Positions 1 to 7,275 of a stretch of 10,531 bases of DNA are shown here, in pieces. Both the position numbers and the translations under genes were made by a program. The number at the start of each line of letters is the position of its first letter. The first letter of the stretch is position 1. Source of the stretch: CAVSWN01 sp046728115. GTDB taxonomy: Bacteria > Acidobacteriota > Vicinamibacteria > Vicinamibacterales > CAVVIG01. Below the pieces are notes generated by a model. That model ran no database searches, was not told the DNA's origin, and saw only the letters and a program-made list of their open reading frames with translations. The stretch covers positions 1 through 10,531 of the forward strand of contig JBKPDW010000523.1 in the NCBI GenBank assembly GCA_046728115.1, written 5' to 3'.

Positions 1-3
1 CGC

Positions 4-8
4 GGAGG
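4..8 (+). promoter_or_regulatory. Shine-Dalgarno GGAGG for the BRCT-TPR gene
   Basis: A perfect GGAGG lies 4 nt before a TTG codon at 13. An in-frame TGA at 10-12 directly precedes that TTG, so TTG is the first possible start in this frame. It is one of the few strong ribosome binding sites in the window. Confidence 0.7.
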
Positions 9-12
9 TTGA

Positions 13-1125
13 TTGGTTTCACCCTCGCCTGACGGTCGCAGCCAGCGTCCACTCTCAGGGCAACTCATCGTCTTCACCGGCAAACTCAGTTCGCTCGGGC
101 GCAAGGATGCGCGCGCGCTCGTGGCGCGTCTCGGCGGGACAACCGGCGAAGACGTCAGCGCGCGGACGACGATGGTGGTGGTAGGTGCCGAAGGATTCGG
201 GCCGGCGCCCCAGGAAAAGAGCAACAAGCTGAAACGAGCCGAAGACCTCAATATCAAGATTGTTTCCGAAGAAGAGTTCTGCCGGCTCGCCGACGTGCCG
301 ACCCCGCAGACGCTGAAGCGTCAGTACCACGCGATGCGCGATCTGGTCGCGCGATACCGCCAACTGCGCGAGGACCAGGTGCGGTATCTGGTGAAGTGCG
401 GTGTTCTCCATCCGGTGATGCGCACGAACGCGGAGATTTTCTTCGCGTTTCCCGAGGTGGCCATTTTCAAGCAGGCGCACGAAGCGCTGGCCCAGGGCGC
501 GTCGTTTCGAAGCGTCGTGCGATCGCTGATGGCGTCGAGGCAGGGACAGCTCGAGCTGGATTTCCGTCTGGATGCTGCGCCCGCCCGCGTACTCGCGCTT
601 CGTCGTCCCGCGCCAACGGCTCCGGCGCACCCGACCGCGGATATGGTCGGTGCCGTGCCACGCGACCCGGCGGCTGCCGAGGAGTACTTTCGTGCGGGAT
701 CGGCTCTGGACACTGGCGATGAGTCGGCGAGGGCAGAGGCCGCGGCAGCGTATCGCAAGGCCCTCGAATACGATCCCTATCTGGTGCCGGCGCTAATCAA
801 CCTGGCGAACATCCATTACAGCCGTGATGAGTTGGTGGAGGCGCAGGCTCTCTACGAACGCGCAATTGCGCTCGAGTCGGATTTCTTCGAGGCGCATTTC
901 AATCTCGGCAACATCCACCACGACCTCGGACGATTCTCCGAGGCACAAGCCTGCTATCGCGAAGCTGTGCGGCTGAACCCGTTCTACGCCGACGGACATT
1001 TCTATCTGGCCGTGACGTTCGAAAAGATGGGCCTGTCGTCTGAAGCTCGACCCCACTGGCGCGCCTACCGAGAGCTCGCGCCTCAAGGGGAATGGGTCGA
1101 GTTGGCTAAGGAATTCTCCGAGTAA
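13..1125 (+). CDS. BRCT domain / MerR-like HTH / TPR repeat protein
   Basis: This 370-aa protein has three parts. Residues about 15-92 resemble the C-terminal BRCT domain of NAD-dependent DNA ligase (VFTGKL near the start, LGG, then a VVVG strand and SNKLKRAEDL). Residues about 105-195 look like a MerR-type winged helix (YLVKCGVLHP followed by a phenylalanine-rich wing). Residues about 224-360 hold roughly four TPR units with the usual spacing of A, G, Y and P (for example FEAHFNLGNIHHDLGRFSEA). BRCT domains bind phosphopeptides or DNA ends and TPRs bind proteins, so a scaffold or regulatory role near DNA is plausible but inferred. There is no signal peptide or membrane segment, so it is probably cytoplasmic. 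The start is TTG, fixed by an upstream in-frame stop and a strong SD. The stop abuts the stop of the convergent minus-strand gene with no spacer. The domain calls are firmer than any function. Confidence 0.85.
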   Translation: MVSPSPDGRSQRPLSGQLIVFTGKLSSLGRKDARALVARLGGTTGEDVSARTTMVVVGAEGFGPAPQEKSNKLKRAEDLNIKIVSEEEFCRLADVPTPQTLKRQYHAMRDLVARYRQLREDQVRYLVKCGVLHPVMRTNAEIFFAFPEVAIFKQAHEALAQGASFRSVVRSLMASRQGQLELDFRLDAAPARVLALRRPAPTAPAHPTADMVGAVPRDPAAAEEYFRAGSALDTGDESARAEAAAAYRKALEYDPYLVPALINLANIHYSRDELVEAQALYERAIALESDFFEAHFNLGNIHHDLGRFSEAQACYREAVRLNPFYADGHFYLAVTFEKMGLSSEARPHWRAYRELAPQGEWVELAKEFSE

Positions 1126-1404
1126 TCAGTATCGGTAATCTTCAGGACTGCGCTTCTTCGGTGTCCTTCGCAGCTTGAAAAATGCGCAATCGGGGCACCA
1201 CGCCTGGGGATCGAAACCTGTGGTGCCCGCAATCGGCAGGACGTCGCGATGGCCGCAGCATTCGGGGCCGTCTTCGGGCGGCCGCCGCCAGCGGCACGAC
1301 TTGAACTTCACCACTGCCGGCGACGGCAAAGGTGCGTCCATGGCCGGTTCGGAGGGCGGCTGAGCCGCAGGGAGCCTGACGCTCAGAGGATCCGACATCG
1401 ACAT
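1126..1404 (-). CDS. Small Cys-rich, putative zinc-binding protein
   Basis: This 92-aa protein belongs to no family I recognise. Residues 1-30 are Pro/Ala-rich and probably disordered. The rest carries C37, then CCGH at 49-52, then CPDC at 70-73, and ends in a basic tail (KLRRTPKKR). This spacing suggests a zinc ribbon or knuckle that could bind nucleic acid, but that is inferred. The ATG at 1404 lies one nucleotide after the TGA of the DEAD-box helicase and has only a weak GAG ahead of it, so translation is probably coupled to the helicase; a second ATG lies two codons later. The codons fit the neighbours and the cysteines cluster non-randomly, which supports a real gene. Its stop abuts the stop of the convergent BRCT-TPR gene. 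Its position suggests it serves the same RNA or translation process as IF-1 and the helicase. Confidence 0.72.
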   Translation of the reverse strand: MSMSDPLSVRLPAAQPPSEPAMDAPLPSPAVVKFKSCRWRRPPEDGPECCGHRDVLPIAGTTGFDPQAWCPDCAFFKLRRTPKKRSPEDYRY

Positions 1405-1405
1405 C

Positions 1406-2662
<1,257 letters not shown>

Positions 2663-2673
2663 ACCAGTTCTGG

Positions 2674-2892
2674 CTAGCGTGCCCGGAAGGTGATGATGCC
2701 GCGCACCGGATCGTAGGGCGACACGCCGACGGTCACGCGATCCCCGGGAACTACTTTGATGCGGAAGCGGCGCATACGGCCGCTGAGCTGCGCCAACACC
2801 TCGTGGCCGGCGTCGCATTGCACACGGTACAACCCACCACTGTGGACCGCGACGACGGTGCCTTGCATGTCGATCAGATCATCCTTGCTCAA
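2674..2892 (-). CDS. infA: Translation initiation factor IF-1
   Basis: This 72-aa protein has exactly the usual IF-1 length and aligns along its whole length with E. coli IF-1. It has the MQGTVVAV opening of the OB fold, GHEVLAQLSGRMRR, then PGDRVTVGVSPYDPVRG and a final FRAR. IF-1 occupies the ribosomal A site during initiation and assists IF-2 and IF-3. The start is TTG at 2892, with AAAGG 11 nt upstream (2904-2908). The gene sits 28 bp after the acyltransferase gene and 11 nt before the helicase TTG start. Canonical infA usually lies in the ribosomal-protein operon near secY or rpmJ, so this helicase-linked copy may be a second, stress- or cold-related paralogue, as seen beside cold-shock genes in some Proteobacteria. 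That is inference; a second copy cannot be seen from this window. Confidence 0.93.
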   Translation of the reverse strand: MSKDDLIDMQGTVVAVHSGGLYRVQCDAGHEVLAQLSGRMRRFRIKVVPGDRVTVGVSPYDPVRGIITFRAR

Positions 2893-2912
2893 CTGCTAGC
2901 GTACCTTTCTGA

Positions 2913-2928
2913 AACAACCATTATGCCA
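2913..2928 (-). promoter_or_regulatory. Candidate extended -10 promoter for infA operon
   Basis: On the minus strand TGGCATAAT (2928 to 2920) matches an extended -10 (TGn plus CATAAT, five of six bases to TATAAT). Its bases are also the last codons and the TAA stop of the acyltransferase gene. Transcription would start near 2913, giving a 21-nt leader that holds the AAAGG ribosome binding site. No -35 is evident, as expected for an extended -10. This would let infA, the helicase and the Cys-rich gene be expressed apart from the upstream gene. Confidence 0.5.
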
Positions 2929-5455
2929 CATCAATTGACAGAGCCCGCACGGCAGCTTCTACGCGCCGCGCGAGACCCTCGTAGTCTTCCCCGACCAGGC
3001 GCATCGGCTGTCCGAATGCCACGCGCACCCGTCCTGGTCTCGCCATGCGCCACCCCACTCCCAACACGTTCTGAACACCGTCGATTCGGACTGGCACGAC
3101 GACCGCGGCCAGGCGGGACGCGATCATGCCGATTCCCGGTCGAAACGTGTCGATCGCCCCGGTCTCCGATCGCCGGCCTTCGGGGAAGATCAGCACCGAT
3201 GTCCCCTCCGCGAGCAATTCTCCGATATAGCGCAGCGTCTGCCGCGCGCCCGCTTCGCGCTGCGGGAGCGGGAAAGCATTGAAGAGCAGGACGGCGAGAT
3301 AGTAGTTCAAGCTGTTGGTGAACCACTCCATGCGCGTGTGCTGCTTTGGAAAGAAATGCGCGGCGAACATCTCCTTGCCCATGGCAGGTGCGACCGTGTA
3401 TCGAAAGCGTGTGGGCATCGCGGCCATGATCACCGGGCCATCCATGAAGCTCTGATGGTTCGACGCGAACACGACGGGGCCTTCGAGATCCGCGAGGTGC
3501 TCGCGCCCTTCGACCCGCAGCCACGCAAACACTCGGGCGAGCGGCAGAATCCACGTCGCGAGATTCATACGGCGGACAACGCGTGCGAGCCGCGATCGAT
3601 TCCACGTCGGCAAATCAACCGGTTCGCCTGGCGTGGTGTCTGAGGTCGCTGCGCGATCGACGAGCGCGCGCAACTGGCCGATGTCCCGCGCTTCCGAAAA
3701 TGCACCTTCGTCGAGGCGGGTCTGAAAGGCGTCCTCGAGCGCCACCATCAGCTCGACCCGGTCGAGAGAGCTGAGTCCCAACTCCTCGAGGGTCGTCGCC
3801 GACGAGAGGTCGCCGCGCCCGGCGTACCTGGCAACCAGTGCGGACAGCGTGTCGGATCCGGTGGCGATCGGGGATGGCCTCTGTCCGCCTGCCTTGACCC
3901 ACTCGCGGATCGCCGCGCGCTTCAACTTTCGAGTCCCTTCCGTGCGCGGAAGTGCGGCCTCCGGCCAGACGAGCGCCCGGCGGATCTTCTGATGTTCGTC
4001 GAGCTGCGCGTTGGCCAGACGCACGATGTCGTCGGGCTCGATGCCCGAATCGAGAAGAAGGACTGCGTGCACGCGTTCGTTGGTACCACCGCGTTCGAAC
4101 GGCGCGCCGACCACTGCGGCGTCGCGCACGCCCGGCGTATGCAGGAGCACGCGTTCGACGTCCTCGGGGAAGACTTTCAATCCCTCGGGGGTCACGATCA
4201 GTTCCTTTTTGCGTCCGCGGATGTAGACCTGACCGTCGTCGGCGATTTCGCCGATGTCGCCTGTGTGGAACCAGCCGTCCTGGAACGCATCCGCAGTCTC
4301 GGTCGCCGCGTTGAAGTAGCCTGTCGTGACGTTCTCTCCCCGCACCAGAATCTCGCCGTCGGGCGCGATCTTCACGTCGACGCCGGCAATGGCCTTCCCA
4401 ACCGATCCTTTCCTGGTCCCGAACGGATGATTGAGCGTAACGATCGGTGCGGTTTCGGTGAGGCCATAGCCCTGGATCACCACGAAACCGAGCTCGGCCC
4501 AGAACGCTTCGAGTTCGCTGTCCAGGGGAGCCGCCCCTACGACAAAGGCCCAGAATTTGAGGCCGAACAGGCGATGGATACGGCGGTAGCGCCACCAGCG
4601 GCGCGTGAAGTGTTTGCCGCTTGCCTGCACGGCTCCGCTCGCCTGAAAGGCTCGCGCTACGACCTGATCGAGCCGGACGACGTGCTCGCGCAGCACTTCC
4701 AGAATCTTCGGCACCGACACCAAGACTGACACGCGGCGCCGCTTGATCTCGGTGACGATGTCCCCCGGGTTGTAACCGCGGATGAATACGACGACTCCCG
4801 GAATCATCGGTGGAACGAATGTGGCCATGGCCTGGCCGAACATGTGGCTGAGTGGCAGGAGATTCAGGATCCGAAGTGGATAGAACGGGGCGGCCCACCT
4901 GCGATATTTGTTGACCTCGCGTTCGATGGGCACGATGTTGGCCAGGACATTGCGGTGCGTAATGACGACGCCCTTGGGTTCTGCCGTGGCGCCCGACGTG
5001 AAGATGATTTCGGCGACGTCGTCGCGCGTGATGGAGACGGCTGGCGGATCGCCGTCCGGCCACTCGAGCTCGTGCAGCTTCCACACCGTGGCCTCGTGTG
5101 GACTCGCAATTAGCGGCACGTCCTGCCCGATGAGAAGCAGTCGTGCCGCGACGATTCGACGGACGCGCTCCAAGAAATCGGGTGACGATCGATAGTCGAT
5201 TGGCACCACGACGATGCCGCTCAGGAGGCAGCCCCAGAAGGCGACGATCCATTCCGGCCGGTTTTCGCTCCAGAAAACGACTTTGTCGCCCTTGCGAAGT
5301 CCCAGCGCGTCGAGCCTCGAGGCGAACCCCCGTGCCGCGCGGCCAATCTGTTCGTAGGTGTACGACCGTCTTCGGAAACCGTCGTCGTAGATGAGGAAAT
5401 CGCCGCGCGCGTCCGCCAGATCGCGGAAGAAATCAATGAGCGTGTCGCGGACCAC
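2921..5455 (-). CDS. Acyl-activating ligase + ACP domain + PlsC acyltransferase fusion
   Basis: This 844-aa protein has three modules. The AMP-forming acyl ligase (1 to about 525) shows the P-loop FTSGATAEPKG (152-162), GYGLTETAP (329-337), HTGD (397-400), GRKKELIV (414-421) and a late Lys after PRTEG (K510 or K512). An acyl carrier domain (about 530-600) has LEELGLSSLDRVEL, with S563 the likely phosphopantetheine site. The PlsC/LPLAT domain (about 620-844) shows NHQSFMD (H667, D672), FPEGRRSE (757-764) and VVPVRIDG. It probably activates a fatty acid, loads it on its own carrier and transfers it to a lysophospholipid or glycerophosphate at the inner membrane. E. coli Aas has related activities in the opposite domain order and without a fused carrier. 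The GTG at 5455 is chosen because similarity begins at VRDTLIDFF; the open frame runs on to 5689 but would cross the divergent gene. No SD precedes it. Confidence 0.92.
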   Translation of the reverse strand: MVRDTLIDFFRDLADARGDFLIYDDGFRRRSYTYEQIGRAARGFASRLDALGLRKGDKVVFWSENRPEWIVAFWGCLLSGIVVVPIDYRSSPDFLERVRRIVAARLLLIGQDVPLIASPHEATVWKLHELEWPDGDPPAVSITRDDVAEIIFTSGATAEPKGVVITHRNVLANIVPIEREVNKYRRWAAPFYPLRILNLLPLSHMFGQAMATFVPPMIPGVVVFIRGYNPGDIVTEIKRRRVSVLVSVPKILEVLREHVVRLDQVVARAFQASGAVQASGKHFTRRWWRYRRIHRLFGLKFWAFVVGAAPLDSELEAFWAELGFVVIQGYGLTETAPIVTLNHPFGTRKGSVGKAIAGVDVKIAPDGEILVRGENVTTGYFNAATETADAFQDGWFHTGDIGEIADDGQVYIRGRKKELIVTPEGLKVFPEDVERVLLHTPGVRDAAVVGAPFERGGTNERVHAVLLLDSGIEPDDIVRLANAQLDEHQKIRRALVWPEAALPRTEGTRKLKRAAIREWVKAGGQRPSPIATGSDTLSALVARYAGRGDLSSATTLEELGLSSLDRVELMVALEDAFQTRLDEGAFSEARDIGQLRALVDRAATSDTTPGEPVDLPTWNRSRLARVVRRMNLATWILPLARVFAWLRVEGREHLADLEGPVVFASNHQSFMDGPVIMAAMPTRFRYTVAPAMGKEMFAAHFFPKQHTRMEWFTNSLNYYLAVLLFNAFPLPQREAGARQTLRYIGELLAEGTSVLIFPEGRRSETGAIDTFRPGIGMIASRLAAVVVPVRIDGVQNVLGVGWRMARPGRVRVAFGQPMRLVGEDYEGLARRVEAAVRALSIDVA

Positions 5456-5479
5456 GGGTGAATTATGATATAGCGCCCG
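5456..5479. promoter_or_regulatory. Candidate bidirectional promoter with overlapping -10 elements
   Basis: Only 24 bp separate the GTG of the acyltransferase fusion (5455, minus) from the ATG of the SDR (5480, plus). TATGATA at 5464-5470 reads TATCATA on the other strand. It gives a -10 on each strand: TATGAT (5464-5469, plus) and TATCAT (5470-5465, minus). Start sites placed 7 nt past each hexamer fall at about 5476 and 5458, 18 bp apart, leaving leaders of only 3-4 nt. No SD is present on either side and I find no convincing -35. Confidence 0.5.
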
Positions 5480-6403
5480 ATGCGGATCTTTCTCACTGGC
5501 GCGACCGGCTACATCGGAGGCGCTGTGCTCGAGGCGTTGATCCGCGCTGGACACGATGTCACCGCGCTCGTACGCAGCAACGAGAAAGCAAAGTTCGTGG
5601 CGAAGCGCGGCGCGCTTCCCGTGATCGGCGATCTGGCCGATCCCGCATCGTTTCGCAGCGCCGCAGATGCGCAGGACGGTTACATTCACGCGGGGTTCGA
5701 CTCGCGATCGGGCCGGGGACCGGCGATCGAGCGTGCCGTGCTCGAGACGATCCTTGCTTGCGCGCGCCGGCCGCGCACCGCTGGCTCGACCGTACCCGCC
5801 CGGCGGTTCGTCATCTACACCTCAGGTGTATGGGTTTTGGGTCGAACGCCGGAGCCCGCTTCCGAGGATTCGCCGATCAACCCCATCGAGGTGGCGTCCT
5901 GGCGCCCCGGTCACGAACAGCTGGTGCTCGATGCCATGAACTCAGATCTGCGCACCGTGGTTGTGCGGCCCGGCTACGTCTACGGTGGTGGAATCGGGTA
6001 TGTGGCCGACATTTTCAAAGCTGCATGCAATGGTCTGGTGCGCGTCATCGGCGATGGCAACAACCACTGGCCGCTGATCTACGATCGCGATCTGGCGGAT
6101 CTGTACGCGCGTCTGGCTGCCCGCGAGGATGCGGCCGGCATCTACCACGCCAACGACGAAGGCGACGAGCGCGTGAACGATCTAGTGGACGCCATCAAGC
6201 CGCACGTCCCGGTGAAACCCGACGTGCGGTACGTGCCGATCGACGAGGCGCGCAACAAAATGGGTCCCTATGCTGACGCTTTCGCGCTCGATCAGGTCGT
6301 GCGCAGCCCTCGCGCCCGCGCGCTCGGATGGACTCCCACGCTACACTCTGTACGCGGCAATGCGGCCCGCCTGCTCGAGGAGTGGAGGGGGGCTAGGAAT
6401 TAG
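5480..6403 (+). CDS. NAD(P)-binding atypical extended SDR (epimerase/dehydratase-like)
   Basis: This 307-aa Rossmann protein opens with the nucleotide-binding motif TGATGYIGG (6-14) right at its N terminus. GDLAD (50-54) and the strand YTSGVWVLG (113-121) follow, then RPGYVYGGG (163-171), and a C-terminal substrate region with ALGWTPT (281-287). This is the pattern of nucleoside-sugar epimerases and dihydroflavonol-reductase-like SDRs. The usual catalytic Tyr-x3-Lys is missing: the matching position reads W141-R-P-G-H145, about 26 residues after S115. It may be a non-canonical reductase or a binding protein, and its substrate cannot be predicted. The ATG at 5480 has no SD and lies 11 nt after a -10-like TATGAT, suggesting a leaderless mRNA. 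It shares its control region with the acyltransferase fusion, so a lipid-related role is possible but unproven. The gene ends just before the heptamer array. Confidence 0.87.
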   Translation: MRIFLTGATGYIGGAVLEALIRAGHDVTALVRSNEKAKFVAKRGALPVIGDLADPASFRSAADAQDGYIHAGFDSRSGRGPAIERAVLETILACARRPRTAGSTVPARRFVIYTSGVWVLGRTPEPASEDSPINPIEVASWRPGHEQLVLDAMNSDLRTVVVRPGYVYGGGIGYVADIFKAACNGLVRVIGDGNNHWPLIYDRDLADLYARLAAREDAAGIYHANDEGDERVNDLVDAIKPHVPVKPDVRYVPIDEARNKMGPYADAFALDQVVRSPRARALGWTPTLHSVRGNAARLLEEWRGARN

Positions 6404-6452
6404 AAAGTCAGAAGTCAGAAGTCTGAAGTCAGAAGTCTGAAGTCTGAAGTCT
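6404..6452. repeat. Heptanucleotide tandem repeat array, 7 x GAAGTCW
   Basis: Seven head-to-tail 7-bp units run without interruption. The first is AAAGTCA and the next six are GAAGTCA or GAAGTCT, with only the last base changing. The array starts at the base after the stop codon of the SDR, and its last base is the first base of the TCA that encodes the stop of the convergent ClpP-like gene. It therefore makes up the whole convergent spacer. No intrinsic terminator accompanies it. Confidence 0.93.
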
Positions 6453-7180
6453 CACGTTGTCCCTGCGCCTTTGCCCGCATGGACGACGCCCTCCCGCGCC
6501 GCCTCTTCGTTCGCGTCGTGAGGTGCCATCGGTACGGGACGCGGGCCCTCGGCCTCCACCTGAAGCGGTTTCGCGTGTGGAACCTGGCCGGCCCCCACCA
6601 CCGCGTCGATCAATCCGTACTCCAGTGCCTTGTGCGCGTCGAGATAGAAATCCGTTCGCTTCGTATCGCGGATGATCTGCTTCAGCGGCTTGCCGGATCG
6701 GACCGACATGATTTTGTAGATCTGATCCTGCATCTGCTTGAGCCGCTCGAGATGTTGCGCCGCGGCGGTCGTCGATTGCCATCCGGCCCATTTTGCGGGC
6801 TCGTGAATCATGATCCACGAGTGCGGAAACGCGAGACGGCATCCCGGGCTCGCTGCCTGAAGCACGACGGATCCCATGGAGTAGGCCATCCCCTGGACGA
6901 TCGTCGTGACCTCGATGCCTCGGCTCGTGACGTGGCGGATTGAATCGTGGATGGCCAGACCGTCGGTGACGTTTCCGCCCGCGCTGTTGATGAACAAGGT
7001 GATGGGCTTGGTGTTCTCGTTGGCGAGGTCGCGCAGGCGCTCGATGCAGGCGCGGGCCGTGTCCTTTTCGATGTCACCGACGAGGTAGACGTCGCGCAGG
7101 CGCTCCGCCGTCTCCTTGCGAAGCTGCGCGCGGACCGCGTCGACGAGCTCGGCAATCAGACGATCGCTCAATTCACCCAT
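6452..7180 (-). CDS. ClpP-like serine protease
   Basis: This 242-aa protein has the ClpP/crotonase fold signature and an intact triad: S101 in QGMAYSMGS (96-104), H126 in MIHEP and D177 in RTDFYL, with spacing like E. coli ClpP (25 residues from Ser to His). The oligomer region is also recognisable (FINSAGGNVTDGLAIHD, 64-80; EYGLIDAV, 187-194). ClpP forms tetradecamers that degrade proteins unfolded by ClpX or ClpA. This member differs from housekeeping ClpP: the N-terminal block that normally forms the axial loops and reads like DIYSRLL is absent, the Ser motif has Tyr where Ala is usual, and about 50 residues follow the normal C terminus. It may be a secondary ClpP working with another partner or alone. 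The ATG at 7180 begins MGELSD; the frame is open to 7522 but that part overlaps cca. No SD is seen and a GATAAT lies just upstream. Confidence 0.88.
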   Translation of the reverse strand: MGELSDRLIAELVDAVRAQLRKETAERLRDVYLVGDIEKDTARACIERLRDLANENTKPITLFINSAGGNVTDGLAIHDSIRHVTSRGIEVTTIVQGMAYSMGSVVLQAASPGCRLAFPHSWIMIHEPAKWAGWQSTTAAAQHLERLKQMQDQIYKIMSVRSGKPLKQIIRDTKRTDFYLDAHKALEYGLIDAVVGAGQVPHAKPLQVEAEGPRPVPMAPHDANEEAAREGVVHAGKGAGTT

Positions 7181-7275
7181 GGCCGGAATTATCGCATCGA
7201 ATTCAACCTCAACCGCATTCGCTGCACAAATTTGCGTCTCATGCGGACACGAAATAAAAGCGGCCGCCAGAGATG
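7181..7275 (-). promoter_or_regulatory. clpP-like gene upstream region with -10 GATAAT
   Basis: In this 95-bp spacer between cca and the ClpP-like gene, GATAAT (7193 to 7188, minus) matches five of six bases of the -10 consensus. The predicted start site is 7181, the base before the ATG, so the mRNA would be leaderless. I see no -35 at normal spacing. A GCGGCCGC palindrome followed by a short T-rich run lies just after the cca stop, but it has no loop and is not a credible terminator. Confidence 0.4.

Noticed and set aside
2663..2818. Helicase start at an upstream ATG within infA
   Set aside because: This stretch is infA read in another frame; IF-1 is conserved over its full length there.
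3615..5252. 545-codon open frame on the minus strand inside the acyltransferase fusion
   Set aside because: It is a shifted frame of a gene whose ligase, ACP and PlsC motifs are all in the other frame; its translation is Arg-rich low-complexity.
5456..5689. Extending the acyltransferase fusion upstream to the first ATG
   Set aside because: The added 78 residues overlap the divergent SDR coding sequence and show no similarity to the ligase family, which begins at VRDTLIDFF.
6404..6452. CRISPR array or intrinsic terminator at the heptamer repeats
   Set aside because: Units are 7 bp without spacers and there is no GC-rich stem with a U-tract; it is a simple tandem repeat.
7256..7270. GCGGCCGC palindrome followed by T-rich DNA as a cca terminator
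   Set aside because: The palindrome has no loop, so it cannot form a normal hairpin, and the T-run is short and interrupted.
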